Numbered from the stretch's first letter, positions 26,828 to 35,779 are shown. The stretch: DNA of 64,000 nucleotides from Streptococcus sp. LYSM12 (GCF_004569635.1 NZ_SPOZ01000009.1:1-64000), one strand, 5' to 3'. The notes: generated by a model from the letters alone, not told the origin. Numbers and translations: made by a program.

Positions 26828-28068
26828 TGGATTTTCTAAAGCAGTTTCCGCATTTGGAGCCTTATGGGGAGCCTCAGTATTTCGTTTATCTACTTGCAGC
26901 GGTGTTCCCCATTTTTATTGGTCTATTTTTCAAGAAGCGCTTTGCCTGGTATGAGGGATTGGTGAGCCTGGCATTTATTGTCTTTATGTTGACAGGGGAT
27001 AGTCCGGCTCAACTTGTGGCTCTCTTCTTTTATGTAACCTGGCAAACAAGCTGGGTCTTTAGCTATAAATGGTACCGGACAAAAAAGGATAACAAATGGA
27101 TGTTTTATCTCCATGTTTTGCTTGCAGTCCTACCTTTAACGTTGGTTAAGGTTCTACCTGCTATTTCAGGTCATCAATCGCTCTTTGGCTTTCTAGGCAT
27201 TTCCTATCTGACTTTCCGTTCGGTTGGTATGATGATTGAGATGCGAGATGGTGTCTTAAAAGATTTCAATCTATGGCAATTCTGGCGCTTTTTACTGTTT
27301 CTGCCGACTTTTTCAGGCGGTCCGATTGATCGTTTCCGTCGCTTTGAAGAAAATTATCGCAGTATCCCTAATCGAAACGAGTTACTCGATATGCTAGAGG
27401 TGGCTGTGCGCTATCTGATGCTGGGATTTTTGTATAAATTCATCTTGGCCCATATCTTGGGTTCCATGATTTTACCACCGCTCAAGCAATATGCTCTATC
27501 ACAAGGTGGTTGGTTCAATTTGCCGACTTTGGGAGTCATGTATGCCTTTGGACTTGATTTGTTCTTTGACTTTGCAGGCTATTCTATGTTTGCGGTTGCT
27601 ATTTCCTATCTGATGGGGATTGATAGTCCACGAAACTTTGACAAGCCTTTTTTATCGTGCGATCTCAAGGAATTTTGGAATCGTTGGCATATTAGCTTAT
27701 CATTTTGGTTCCGTGATTTTGTATTCATGCGCTTGGTCATGGTTTTCATGCGCAATAAGGTCTTTAAAAACCGCAATACAACGTCAAGTGTAGCCTACTT
27801 GCTCAATATGCTTCTCATGGGCTTGTGGCATGGTGTGACCTGGTATTATATCGCTTACGGTCTCTTTCACGGTCTAGGTTTGGTGGTTAATGATGCTTGG
27901 ATTCGTAAGAAAAAAGCGCTTAATAAGGAGCGTCAAAAAGTAGGGCTTGCCCCCTTGCCTACCAATCGCTTTACACAGGCTCTAGGAATGGTAGTGACCT
28001 TTCATGTGGTGATGTTGTCATTTTTAATCTTTTCTGGATTTTTAAATGACCTATGGTTTAAGAAATAA
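26824..28068 (+). CDS. dltB: DltB, MBOAT-family D-alanyl transfer protein
   Basis: 414 residues with about ten or more hydrophobic segments. The MBOAT signatures are present: [38 protein letters not shown] and the catalytic-His segment [20 protein letters not shown] near residue 335. It receives D-alanine from DltC and passes it across the membrane toward lipoteichoic acid, with DltX and DltD. Start overlaps the dltA stop. It is intact and of usual length. Confidence 0.93.
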   Translation: MMDFLKQFPHLEPYGEPQYFVYLLAAVFPIFIGLFFKKRFAWYEGLVSLAFIVFMLTGDSPAQLVALFFYVTWQTSWVFSYKWYRTKKDNKWMFYLHVLLAVLPLTLVKVLPAISGHQSLFGFLGISYLTFRSVGMMIEMRDGVLKDFNLWQFWRFLLFLPTFSGGPIDRFRRFEENYRSIPNRNELLDMLEVAVRYLMLGFLYKFILAHILGSMILPPLKQYALSQGGWFNLPTLGVMYAFGLDLFFDFAGYSMFAVAISYLMGIDSPRNFDKPFLSCDLKEFWNRWHISLSFWFRDFVFMRLVMVFMRNKVFKNRNTTSSVAYLLNMLLMGLWHGVTWYYIAYGLFHGLGLVVNDAWIRKKKALNKERQKVGLAPLPTNRFTQALGMVVTFHVVMLSFLIFSGFLNDLWFKK

Positions 28069-28081
28069 AAAGGAGTTTTTG

Positions 28082-28321
28082 ATGGATATTAAAGCAGAAG
28101 TAATTGAAATAATTGATGAATTGTTTATGGAAGATGTGTCAGAAATGATGGATGAAGACTTGTTTGATGCAGGTGTTTTAGATAGTATGGGAACGGTGGA
28201 GTTGATTGTTGAAATCGAATCTCGTTTTAATATCCGTGTACCCGTGTCAGAATTTGGGCGTGATGACTGGAATACAGCCAATAAAATCATCGAAGGGATT
28301 ATGGAGTTGAGAAATGCTTAA
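28082..28321 (+). CDS. dltC: D-alanyl carrier protein
   Basis: 79 residues. The 4'-phosphopantetheine attachment Ser is in [19 protein letters not shown] (Ser near 36). The four-helix carrier-protein fold and length are standard. The start at 28082 follows AAAAGGAG at 28069-28076; the longer frame from 28046 runs into the end of dltB. It is loaded by DltA and overlaps dltD by 8 bp. Confidence 0.93.
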   Translation: MDIKAEVIEIIDELFMEDVSEMMDEDLFDAGVLDSMGTVELIVEIESRFNIRVPVSEFGRDDWNTANKIIEGIMELRNA

Positions 28322-29597
28322 GCGCCTATGGCTCATTTTAGGCCCAGTCTTTTGTGCAGCCTTGTTGGTCGTTTTCTTACTCGTCTTTTATCCGACAAAT
28401 CTTCACCATAATTTTCAGGCAGAAAAACGTTCTGCTGTGACACTGACTGCTACTAGCTTTAAGGGACGAATGCCAAAAGTTCAGGCACTTACAGATACCA
28501 ATCACCGCTTTGTTCCTTTCTTTGGCTCAAGCGAGTGGTTGCGCTTTGATAGTATGCATCCGTCTGTTTTAGCGGAGAAGTATGACCGTGGCTACCGTCC
28601 TTACTTATTAGGACAACGCGGTGCGGCTTCTCTCAACCAATATTTTGGCATGCAGCAGATGTTGCCAGAACTTGAAAATAACACAGTTGTGTATGTCGTA
28701 TCACCCCAGTGGTTTACCAAGACGGGTTATGATGCGAGTGCCTTTCAGCAGTATTTTAATAGTGACCAGTTGACCAGTTTTTTGACCCAACAGACAGGAG
28801 ATAAGGCTGCTCATCATGCGGCAGAGCGCCTCTTGCAGCTCTATCCGAATGTTACGATGGCAGATATTGTCAAGAAAGTCGCAGAAGGATCAGATTTATC
28901 TGCGTCAGAAGACCAGTTTATGAATCTGATGGCGCGCATCAACAAGCGACAGGACATATTTTTTAGTAGTTTGATACCAAGTTATAATCACTACTATGAC
29001 CGAGCTGTATTGCCAAGATTGGACCAGTTACCAGAGGAATTTTCTTACGAAGCTCTTGAAAAAGTAGCAATTCAAGAAGCGAAAGAACACACCAAGAGCA
29101 ATGATTTAGGGATTGACGATCAGTTTTACAAGAAACGGTTAAAATCAAAAATAGAGCAACTAAAGGGTGCCCAAAAAAATGTATCCTATATTAAGTCCCC
29201 TGAATACAATGATTTGCAACTGGTTTTAACTCAGTTTGCCAAATCAAAGACCAATGTTCTCTTTGTCATTCCACCAGTGAATGAGAAATGGATGGCGTAT
29301 ACAGGCTTACGTGAGGACATGTATCAACAGACCGTTGAAAAGATTAAGTATCAACTACAGAGTCAAGGTTTTACCAATATTGCTGATTTTTCAAAAGATG
29401 GTGGTAGGCCTTACTTCATGCAAGATACTATTCACATGGGCTGGCTTGGTTGGCTCGAATTTGACAAGGTGGTAGATCCTTTTGTTGCAAATCCCCAACC
29501 TGCTCCTACTTATCAGCTCAACCCAGCTTTTTTCAGTAAGGAATGGGCTACTTATGATGGTGAAGTGAAAGAGTTTTCACTGGATAGGGCAAAATGA
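28314..29597 (+). CDS. dltD: DltD, lipoteichoic acid D-alanyl esterase/transferase
   Basis: 427 residues with one N-terminal membrane anchor ([22 protein letters not shown]) and an extracellular SGNH-like domain. [16 protein letters not shown] near residue 70 holds the nucleophile Ser, and [14 protein letters not shown] near 371 holds the Asp-His pair. It completes D-alanine transfer onto lipoteichoic acid on the outer face. It ends the operon. The following 34 bp lead into the IS630 relic, and no clear terminator is seen. Confidence 0.93.
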   Translation: MLKRLWLILGPVFCAALLVVFLLVFYPTNLHHNFQAEKRSAVTLTATSFKGRMPKVQALTDTNHRFVPFFGSSEWLRFDSMHPSVLAEKYDRGYRPYLLGQRGAASLNQYFGMQQMLPELENNTVVYVVSPQWFTKTGYDASAFQQYFNSDQLTSFLTQQTGDKAAHHAAERLLQLYPNVTMADIVKKVAEGSDLSASEDQFMNLMARINKRQDIFFSSLIPSYNHYYDRAVLPRLDQLPEEFSYEALEKVAIQEAKEHTKSNDLGIDDQFYKKRLKSKIEQLKGAQKNVSYIKSPEYNDLQLVLTQFAKSKTNVLFVIPPVNEKWMAYTGLREDMYQQTVEKIKYQLQSQGFTNIADFSKDGGRPYFMQDTIHMGWLGWLEFDKVVDPFVANPQPAPTYQLNPAFFSKEWATYDGEVKEFSLDRAK

Positions 29598-29631
29598 TAT
29601 AAAAGCAGTACAGTTGTGAGATGCTATTGAT

Positions 29632-30411
29632 ATGGTATATTCACTAGATTTTCGTAAAAAAGTGATCGCATCTTGTAACAAAATAGGTCGTATTTCAGAA
29701 GTAGCTACTGTTTTCCAAATCTCACGTAATGCCATTTAGGAATGGTTAAAACCCAGAGAGAAAAAGAGGTGAGTGTAGTAACCAAGTCAAGAAAAGTGGA
29801 TAAAGACAAACGAAGAGCCTATCTTGAAGCTCATCTGGCTGTCATCCAACTGTTATCCACTATGCTCTCAAAGCTACCTACGGGATACTCTCGAAAAAGA
29901 ACGACCAAGCATCTGAAAAAGCAGAATGGTTTCTTAAAGATGTCAATAACTTAAGGCAACCTCCTGTTTAGAGTGATGAAACGAGTTTTGATACCTGCTT
30001 TTACCGAGAGTACGGTTGCCCATTGAGAGATTCATTGACAGTAGGTCAAGCATCTGGAAGAAGATGCCGGAGGATATCTTTCCTTGCGGGTTTGATAAGT
30101 GGTGAGCTTGTAGCTCTGATGATTTACGAAGATACTATGACGAGCGACTTTTTCGAAGCCTAGTTTCAGAAATTCTCGTTACGAATGTTAGATACAGTAT
30201 CTGTTATTATGATAGCTAATACAAGGGTTCATGGAATGACTAGGATAAAGGTCTTATGGGAAGAGCAAGGTCATCAACTTCTAGCTCTTCCTCCCTATTC
30301 ACTGACGACAAGTCCATTGGGAAAACATGGGCTCATATCAAAAAGCACCTCCGAAAAGTATCGTAGTTCGGCATTACTTTTCGGAGGTGCTGTTGTCCTA
30401 GTATTGTTTGA
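29632..30411 (+). pseudogene. Decayed IS630-family transposase
   Basis: The frame at 29632 reads MVYSLDFRKKVIASCNKIG and VFQISRNAI-stop-EWLKP, the N-terminal HTH of IS630-type transposases. Further pieces in shifting frames follow: YSRKKRTTK near 29890, SFDTCFYREYG near 29983, and GKTWAHIKKHLRKVS near 30320-30366. The catalytic DDE residues cannot be followed through the stops and shifts. MITE copy C begins directly at its end, and IS630 elements and RUP-like MITEs share TA target specificity. Confidence 0.75.
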
Positions 30412-30518
30412 AATAGTCATTTAGTTTATATTTTTATTACTTCGTTAACTCGTCTTGCTGTACTCCAGTACTACCTGGGACTCCTTTCCTAGTACTAAAA
30501 ATAAACGAAACGGTTATA
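30412..30518 (+). repeat. MITE copy C, abutting the IS630 relic
   Basis: About 107 bp, subtype 2 core (gtactccagtactacctg), slightly diverged ends (aatagtc, ggttata). Confidence 0.75.
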
Positions 30519-30524
30519 CCAAAT

Positions 30525-30765
30525 AGGGAGGGGGAAAGAAGTTGATAGGTAGGTAGAAAAAGAGTTCGGTTTCTCCCGTACTCTTCTCCCATTCTAGGTT
30601 CGGGCTGAAACGGTCTATTTCCTCCCATCCCTGCACAAGTTGATGAGGTTGGCTTTAGAATGTAAAACACGAACAAATCTGCTGCAACGACTGCGCTGAT
30701 ACCTTGATACGAACTCTGAGAAGTGGAGGTGGACTTTCTGTCCAGCCTCTTTTTGTTGGTATTGA
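30525..30765 (+). repeat. Intergenic repeat family 2, copy 2 (diverged)
   Basis: Shares 'attctaggttcgggctgaaacggtctatt' and a terminal hairpin, gaggtggac / gtccagcctc followed by TTTTTG, with the copies at 19530 and 62487. The hairpin can terminate plus-strand transcription. Confidence 0.5.
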
Positions 30766-30768
30766 GTA

Positions 30769-31575
30769 TCAGTCTATATAGGTGGTCGGTTGTGCATTCA
30801 ACCAGCTGTAGAGTAGCCCGATTACCAAGCCACCACCGACATAGTTTCCTAAACCTGAGAAGAGGAAATTAGACAGGACGGATAAGCTATTCATGCCTTC
30901 GACGGGGCCTCCTGTTGCAAAGATAGCAAGAGAGAAGCTTGAAAAATTGGCAATAACGTGCTCGAAGCCAAAGAAAGCAAAGATAAAGATGATGAAGATG
31001 ACTCCTATTATTTTTCCGGCGTCATCTTTCATTTTTAGAAAGGCAAAGACGGCGATATTGACTACCATATTGGCAAAAATCCCTTCGATAAACTGGGTTA
31101 GAGGTGTTTTCGCTATTTTAGCAATCGTACCTTGAATCAGGTAGCTATCGGTCGCCACATGCCCGATTGAAAAAGGGGTTGTTTGTGCAATGAGGAAGCA
31201 GACCAGTATTGCTCCGATAAAGTTAAAGAAAATGCAGCTAGCTAAGATTTTCAGAGCTGTCTTGGTCGGAATGACTTTGCGGTAGATAGCAACCGTCATA
31301 TACATCATATTGGAGGTTCCAAGTTCTGCATTCATATAGAGAATCATAAGAAGCCCCCAGCCGAACATGACACTATAGCTGAATTTTCCAAGTCCTGCTG
31401 CCACATGTTCGATCTTGTCTGCTGTATAGAGCGAAATCGTAATTCCTAGTGCCAAATAGGCACTAGCAAAAATAGAGCGGAGAGCATAAGCCCAATAGTT
31501 GCTTTCAAACAGAGCTGCTTTTTTCTTGATGCTTTTCTCAAGCATATACATTAAGGTTTGATCTTGTGCTGCCAA
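30769..31575 (-). CDS. Formate/nitrite transporter family channel
   Basis: 268 residues, six membrane helices. Family signatures are visible: MNAELGTSNMMYM near residue 83, FIGAILVCF near 118, ANMVVNIAVFAFL near 171 and GFEHVIANFSSFSL near 205, the last with the central-pore His. Members of the FNT family conduct formate, nitrite or lactate. In fermenting streptococci a formate export role linked to pyruvate-formate lyase is likely, but substrate is inferred. The gene stands alone between repeats. Confidence 0.88.
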   Translation of the reverse strand: MAAQDQTLMYMLEKSIKKKAALFESNYWAYALRSIFASAYLALGITISLYTADKIEHVAAGLGKFSYSVMFGWGLLMILYMNAELGTSNMMYMTVAIYRKVIPTKTALKILASCIFFNFIGAILVCFLIAQTTPFSIGHVATDSYLIQGTIAKIAKTPLTQFIEGIFANMVVNIAVFAFLKMKDDAGKIIGVIFIIFIFAFFGFEHVIANFSSFSLAIFATGGPVEGMNSLSVLSNFLFSGLGNYVGGGLVIGLLYSWLNAQPTTYID

Positions 31576-31736
31576 AATAGATACCTACTTCATGTTTAAT
31601 TTGATAATTTTATCACAATCTATACTATACCAAAAAATGTCAGAAAATGTAAAGGCTTTTATAAAGAAATTTCACACCAAGGCATAAAATGGCCAGTTTT
31701 GAACCTCGACTTGTGAACGAAGAGTTTGATAAGAGA

Positions 31737-31842
31737 TATCGTCATTTCGTTTATCTTTTATGACTTCGTTTACTCGCTTTGCTGTACTCTAGTACAGCCT
31801 GCAGCTCCTTGCCTAGTACTAAAAGTAAACTAAAAGACTATA
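31737..31842 (+). repeat. MITE copy D
   Basis: 106 bp, subtype 1, one substitution in the left end (TATCGTC). Confidence 0.85.
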
Positions 31843-31893
31843 TGTCTACGAGAAGCAAGGTGAGGAGTTTCTAATTTTGGGGAAAATAAGAAA

Positions 31894-31924
31894 GAATGAA
31901 ATGTGGACTTTCTACATTTCATTC
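31894..31924 (-). terminator. Terminator overlapping the TetR stop codon
   Basis: GAATGAAATGT / ACATTTCATTC, an 11-bp stem with a 9-base loop, followed on the minus strand by TTCTTATTTTC. Confidence 0.65.
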
Positions 31925-32517
31925 TAAGCGTTTTTGTCTTGAGAAAAAATCCTTTTTGTATCGCTTCTTTCTGTTTCCTCCAAACCAGAAACACGACTAT
32001 CGATCACTTCTAGGAAATAGCTGGCAATGGTCTGTTCATCAATCGCTTGTCGCTGTTGCAACCACCAGTTAATGGTTTCGATGAAAGTTGTTGCGACAAA
32101 GTGCTCTAAAAAAGTTTCAGGAACGTGTTTTCTTTTGTGGATGAGTGGTGTGCGAACAAGTGGAAAGACATAACGATGCAATTCTTTTTTGAGTCGGTTT
32201 GTAAAATACAAATTATTAGATAGCAAAAGAGTTGCAACCTTGTCTTGATTGTTTCTGAAATGGTAGAAGATATGAGCAAGAGTTCCGTGAATATCGTTTT
32301 GTGCTTGAGGCTTGGCAAAGCTGTGGGCAAAGAGATCTTCGCAAATCTCCTCTAGTAACACCTCCTTGCTTGCAAAATGGGCATAAAAGGTCGAACGTCC
32401 CACATCTGCTAAGTCGATAATATCCTGTACTGTAATCGTATCGTAGTTTTGCTGGTTGAGCAAGTGGATAAAGGCTTGGTAAATAGCTGCACGTGATTTT
32501 TTGATTCGTCTGTCCAT
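31924..32517 (-). CDS. TetR-family regulator
   Basis: 197 residues. The HTH is ITVQDIIDLADVGRSTFYAHFASKEVLLEE (residues 26-55). The C-terminal domain contains ETFLEHFVATTFIETINWWLQ, typical of the TetR C-terminal family seen next to drug exporters. No matching transporter lies beside it, and no palindrome like the one at 20390 was found upstream. The region before the start is decayed MITE sequence. No strong ribosome site is visible at the ATG, so expression may be low. The target is unknown. Confidence 0.82.
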   Translation of the reverse strand: MDRRIKKSRAAIYQAFIHLLNQQNYDTITVQDIIDLADVGRSTFYAHFASKEVLLEEICEDLFAHSFAKPQAQNDIHGTLAHIFYHFRNNQDKVATLLLSNNLYFTNRLKKELHRYVFPLVRTPLIHKRKHVPETFLEHFVATTFIETINWWLQQRQAIDEQTIASYFLEVIDSRVSGLEETERSDTKRIFSQDKNA

Positions 32518-32546
32518 CGTTGTTGTACAAATGCAGACTATCTGGT

Positions 32547-32615
32547 ATAGTCGTTTCGTTCTTTTTTATATCTTGGTTTACTCGCCTAGCCTTAAAAGCA
32601 AACGAACCTACTATA
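32547..32615 (+). repeat. MITE copy E1, internally deleted
   Basis: Both ends remain (tatagtcgtttcg and ctactata) but the core is missing. Confidence 0.6.
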
Positions 32616-32695
32616 ATGATATCCAGATCAATCTGTACCGTGTTTCTTTCTGTAGAGTAATGAATGGTCGGGTCTTTCGGTTTAAATTTATTACA

Positions 32696-32771
32696 TTACT
32701 GCCTCGTCTTGCTTAATTCCAGTTATGCCTGGGGCTTGTTGCCTAGTGCTAAATCCAACTGAAAGACTATA
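32696..32771 (+). repeat. MITE copy E2, decayed right half
   Basis: Reads cctcgtcttgcttaattcc and ttgttgcctagtgct, ending gactata; the left end is lost. Confidence 0.5.
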
Positions 32772-32841
32772 AAATCAAACAAATGGTTTGGTTCTGAATA
32801 TAGTATACATCAATTTGCAGAAAAAGACTCAAAAAGCAATT

Positions 32842-32899
32842 TTATAGAGTACGGCAAAGCGAGTGAACGAAGTCATAAAAGATAAACTAAAGGACTATA
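32842..32899 (-). repeat. MITE copy F, half element
   Basis: Only the part from 'gagtacggcaaagcgagtg' to the terminal gactata is present. Confidence 0.65.
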
Positions 32900-32911
32900 A
32901 GCTTTTGAGCT

Positions 32912-33484
32912 TTAGATAGATTTCTTATATTCACGAGCTGCGGGTGGTTGGTAGGCTGTAATAAATTGCTCAATTTGGTCTAGCTTGTCTGAAAAGAGTG
33001 TCTTTTCACGGTCTTCAAGGGTTAGAAATCCTGCTGTAACCATGGTATCAAAGAATTGCTCTAAGGCTTGATAGTAGCCTGCGATGTTAAAGAGAATGCA
33101 GGGCTTATCATTTTTCCCAATTCTAGCCCAGGAGATGACCTCGCTGATTTCTTCTAAAGTGCCAGGTCCGCCGGGTAGGGCGATAAAGACATCTGCATCT
33201 TGAATCAACGCCAGTTTGCGTTCAGACATGGTTTCAACTGTACGGAGTTCCGAGAGATTGGGGTGGGCAAGTTCACAGTCTTTTAGAAATTCTGGAATGA
33301 TGCCAATCACCTGTCCACCGTGTGCCAGGACGGTATCTGCAATCAAGCTCATAAGACCTGTATTGCCACCTCCATAGACAAGGGTATGCCCATTTTCCCC
33401 AATCCATTTTCCAAGAGCTATTGTTCCTGCTTGGTAGGCAGGATTTTCCCCTAAACTTGCTCCACAGTAGACGGTTACTTTCAT
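32912..33484 (-). CDS. LOG-family nucleoside monophosphate phosphoribohydrolase
   Basis: 190 residues. The N-terminus MKVTVYCGASLGENPAYQ and GGGNTGLMSLIAD (near 40) form the Rossmann-like base, and the family signature PGGPGTLEEI lies near 103, with ISWARIG after it. LOG enzymes (TIGR00730) cleave the ribose-base bond of nucleoside 5'-monophosphates; in bacteria the physiological substrate is usually unclear. The gene follows a broken mazG-like gene on the same strand by 20 bp, so both probably belonged to one nucleotide-cleaning operon. Confidence 0.87.
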   Translation of the reverse strand: MKVTVYCGASLGENPAYQAGTIALGKWIGENGHTLVYGGGNTGLMSLIADTVLAHGGQVIGIIPEFLKDCELAHPNLSELRTVETMSERKLALIQDADVFIALPGGPGTLEEISEVISWARIGKNDKPCILFNIAGYYQALEQFFDTMVTAGFLTLEDREKTLFSDKLDQIEQFITAYQPPAAREYKKSI

Positions 33485-33503
33485 TAGTCCCTGAACCTTT
33501 CTT

Positions 33504-33801
33504 CTAATTTTTGCTTGTGGCTTGCCATACTTCCTCTATTGAAATCTGATATTTATCCGCAATGATAAAGAGATTGTCCAAGACATGGCCTAGCTCCCCG
33601 CGAATGCGAGCGGAGGTTTTCTTCTTGACTGTTAACTGGCTCATCTGGTCAATCGCGTCCAATCTCCATTTTTCAAATGGCATGCGCCAATTCTCCTACT
33701 TCTTTGTAGAGAAAATTCGTCCGAAGAAAGGGATTGTAGGTAGACCAGTTGCGCTTCTTATAACATTGACTAACCCAATCTTGATATTCTCTAATGGCCA
33801 T
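33504..33801 (-). pseudogene. MazG-like nucleotide pyrophosphohydrolase, inactivated
   Basis: The minus-strand frame from ATG 33801 reads MAIREYQDWVSQCYKKRNW, NFLYKEVGELAHAI-stop-KMEIGRD-stop-PDE. In a shifted frame it continues IRGELGHVLDNLFIIADKYQISIEEVWQ to TAG at 33504. The EExE-type helices (KEVGEL, RGELGHVLDN) are those of MazG-like enzymes. Both stops are TGA where CGA (Arg) is expected, and one frameshift follows. The gene is not functional. Confidence 0.75.
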
Positions 33802-33895
33802 GCAGACTTTCTAACGATCATTATCAATAGTATAGCATGAGTAGATGAGAAAAGCGAGTGAAGATTTCAGATATGACACGGCTTTCTTGAAATCT

Positions 33896-33995
33896 TCAGC
33901 TCCGAAAAGACAGGTAGAAAAAGGCTTCGCTTTCTCCTTACTTCTTCCATATCTAGGTTTGGGCTGAGACGGTCTGGGAATAACTATTGCTTCCA
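33896..33995 (+). repeat. Intergenic repeat family 2, partial copy 3
   Basis: Contains 'aaaaggcttcgctttctcc', 'atctaggtttgggctgagacggtctgggaataactattgc', in the same order as the other copies. The 3' hairpin is absent. Confidence 0.5.
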
Positions 33996-34124
33996 CCCGT
34001 AGGTCAGATTTGGAGCGTAAAAAGGGAACAAATATGAGTAAAAAGTCCCAATAAAATTACCAATGGTAAAATCATACAGTTTGAAGAAGTGTTATAAATA
34101 GGCCAACAAAAACCTGTTTATATA

Positions 34125-34153
34125 TTGAACCAGATTTTAAAACATGCTATACT
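34125..34153 (+). promoter_or_regulatory. Promoter of toxin gene 1
   Basis: TTGAAC (34125-34130), 17 bp, TATACT (34148-34153). The matching promoter of copy 2 has TTGAAT (34644-34649), 17 bp, TATACT (34667-34672). Confidence 0.65.
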
Positions 34154-34208
34154 ATATAAGTGGAAAAGTTAAGGCGGTGGCTCTGATTTCTGAAAGGTGG
34201 TGGTGCTT

Positions 34209-34319
34209 ATGAATGTAGGTGCTAAAATCCAAAGAGAAAGGAGCGACTATTGTCGATTTACGAGGCCATACAGCTCATGCTTGGGTTCGGTAGTTTTATA
34301 CTGTCACTCATTGGCTTAG
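34209..34319 (+). CDS. Short ORF overlapping toxin 1 in another frame
   Basis: 36 codons from ATG 34209 (MNVGAKIQRERSDYC...) to TAG 34319, preceded by AAAGGTGG. It overlaps the first two thirds of the toxin ORF. The same ORF is kept in copy 2 (34728-34838) with two amino-acid changes. It could regulate toxin translation by coupling, or merely reflect the conserved toxin sequence. Confidence 0.35.
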   Translation: MNVGAKIQRERSDYCRFTRPYSSCLGSVVLYCHSLA

Positions 34320-34354
34320 TTGTTATTATCGTAAAAATGAACAATAAAAAATAA
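34250..34354 (+). CDS. Hol-Tox-type type I toxin, copy 1
   Basis: 34 residues starting at TTG 34250 behind AGAAAGGAG. It reads MSIYEAIQLMLGFGSFILSL followed by IGLVVIIVKMNNKK. The 'SvYEAl.lMl.FG.FvisL' start, one membrane helix and a lysine-rich tail are those of the putative holin-like toxin family, whose members are small membrane-damaging peptides of type I toxin-antitoxin systems. The TTG start and small size hide it from ORF callers. A convergent antisense promoter lies 112-140 bp after the stop. Confidence 0.8.
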   Translation: MSIYEAIQLMLGFGSFILSLIGLVVIIVKMNNKK

Positions 34355-34459
34355 CCGTCTGAACTTTGGCAAGCTGACGATTATTTTTAATAATTACAGA
34401 TCTGCCACCGTCTTAAACGGTTCTGCATGGGGTAGTTGTTGGTGCAACTGCCCTTTTCT
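34345..34459 (-). ncRNA. Predicted antisense antitoxin RNA, copy 1
   Basis: Minus-strand promoter TTGACA (34494-34489), 17 bp, TATAAT (34471-34466), a consensus match. A transcript starting near 34459 would run toward the toxin gene and end at the hairpin aataaccgtc / gacgattatt, which is followed by T-runs on both strands. It would pair with the 3' end of the toxin mRNA, as in txpA/ratA and bsrG/SR4 systems. RNA length of about 115 nt is an estimate. Confidence 0.65.
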
Positions 34460-34566
34460 GTTACCATTATATCTAAAATGATATAAACTGTCAATAAAAT
34501 AAGAAAGGCGCTATTTTGTAGATGTGATTTATAAGAGAAAGTTTGCCTACCTTTGACAGTGGTTTT

Positions 34567-34591
34567 GAGTATCCATTTAAAATGGATACTC
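34567..34591. repeat. Near-perfect 25-bp palindrome between the two toxin modules
   Basis: GAGTATCCATTT / AAATGGATACTC with a single central base. It marks the junction of the 519-bp tandem duplication. Confidence 0.6.
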
Positions 34592-34768
34592 CATACAGTT
34601 TGAAGAAGTGTTATAAATAGGCTAACAAGAACCTATTTATATATTGAATCAGATTTTAAAACGTGCTATACTATATAAGCGGAAAAGTTAAGGCGGTGGC
34701 TCTGATTTCTGAAAGGTGGTGGTGCTTATGAATGTAGGTGCTAAAATCCAAAGAGAAAGGAGCGACTA

Positions 34769-34873
34769 TTGTCAGTTTACGAGGCCATACAGCTCATGCT
34801 TGGGTTCGGTAGTTTTATACTTTCGCTCATTGGCTTAGTTGTTATTATCGTAAAAATGAACAATAAAAAATAA
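34769..34873 (+). CDS. Hol-Tox-type type I toxin, copy 2
   Basis: 34 residues from TTG 34769, identical to copy 1 except Val for Ile at position 3. Promoter, leader, overlapping ORF (34728-34838) and ribosome site are conserved with copy 1 at a 519-bp spacing. The transcription terminator after it is interrupted by a 25-bp IS end (34881-34905), and its stem is rebuilt from aataaccgt and acggttatt further apart. The toxin itself appears intact. Confidence 0.8.
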   Translation: MSVYEAIQLMLGFGSFILSLIGLVVIIVKMNNKK

Positions 34874-35008
34874 CCGTCTATGTCCAACTTTTGGGGGTCA
34901 GTACACTGTAACTTTGGTCGAGTTAACGGTTATTTTTTAACGGTTATTTTCTGCCACCGTCTTAAACGGTTCTGCATGGGGTAGTTGTTGGTACAACTGC
35001 CCTTTTCT
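34866..35008 (-). ncRNA. Predicted antisense antitoxin RNA, copy 2
   Basis: Minus-strand promoter TTGACA (35043-35038), 17 bp, TATAAT (35020-35015). The RNA would start near 35008 and include the inserted IS end in its 3' part, making it longer than copy 1 and different in its pairing region. Confidence 0.6.
34881..34905 (+). repeat. Orphan IS3-family terminal repeat inside the toxin 2 terminator
   Basis: 25 bp identical to the IS end at 101-125, with no transposase beside it. Copy 1 of the module lacks it, so it is a later addition. Confidence 0.75.
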
Positions 35009-35045
35009 GTTACCATTATATCGAACATTGCATAAATTGTCAATC

Positions 35046-35570
35046 AAGCTGGACAAAAAATGAGACGTAGATAGTGTTTTAAGATATGGAAGATGTTAGG
35101 GATACGGAGGTGTTGTAAGCAATAAAAGCGGATGAAAATCGTTTAGCTGAAGTAGAAAGTTATGGAGAGGCAGAAGAAATCAGATGAGATAAAGCGACCT
35201 TATTTTGAAACTTTAGATTGGTACTAGGCAGACTTGCAAAAGCTATCCTGGATTGATACAAATGGATAATATAAGAGAAGAGGTCATTTAACAGAATGTG
35301 ATGTAAGCCGTCTGATTGATTTTTTGGTACATAAATCGGAGAGTATGTCGAAAAGAATGTTAGCTTTGTTTTGGTAGCATATGGATCAAACACTACTACA
35401 TCAACACTAGCGGGACAGTATGTTGTGGATGTAGAAAAAATCAAATAAAGGAACTGCACTTCTGGGAAAGGGAGAAGGCTATTATTCAGAAGACAATGCT
35501 GGAGTTGAGTGATGAAGTGCCAAGGAAACAAGCGGACAAAAATCGGGTAACATGAGTTTCTAGGTGATAA
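35046..35570. other. Decayed coding remnants, unassigned
   Basis: Short plus-strand stretches look coding, for example the frame around 35440-35555 reading KELHFWEREKAIIQKTMLEL and ending at TGA, but several stops precede it. No family is recognised. The minus-strand ORF at 35160-35531 has no ribosome site and is probably a shadow. Confidence 0.35.
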
Positions 35571-35602
35571 AAAAGCCCAGAAACGTTGATTTCAAGGGCT
35601 TT
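35571..35602 (-). terminator. Terminator of the rpmF-rpmG operon
   Basis: AAAGCCC / GGGCTTT stem; on the minus strand it is followed by a T-run (reverse complement of ataaaaaa). It lies 13 bp after rpmG. Confidence 0.75.
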
Positions 35603-35614
35603 CTGTATATCGTC

Positions 35615-35764
35615 TTATTTCACCTCAGTGAAAATGACGTGCTTACGCAATTTTGGTGAGTATTTTTTTAATTGAAGACGGTCTGGAGTGTTACGTTTGT
35701 TTTTAGAAGTAAGGTACAAGCGTTCACCAGATTCTTTGTGTTCAAGTGTGATATTTACGCGCAT
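35615..35764 (-). CDS. rpmG: 50S ribosomal protein L33
   Basis: 49 residues: [20 protein letters not shown], then [21 protein letters not shown] and VIFTEVK. The order and length are those of bacterial L33. The Cys pairs of zinc-binding L33 are absent, so this is the zinc-independent (C-minus) form. It follows rpmF by 15 bp on the same strand and shares its terminator. It is too short for the usual ORF cut-off. Confidence 0.95.
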   Translation of the reverse strand: MRVNITLEHKESGERLYLTSKNKRNTPDRLQLKKYSPKLRKHVIFTEVK

Positions 35765-35779
35765 GGTATCTCCCCTCTA

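Noticed and set aside
35160..35531. 123-codon minus-strand ORF
   Set aside because: No ribosome site and low-complexity composition; it overlaps plus-strand remnants that look more like former coding sequence.
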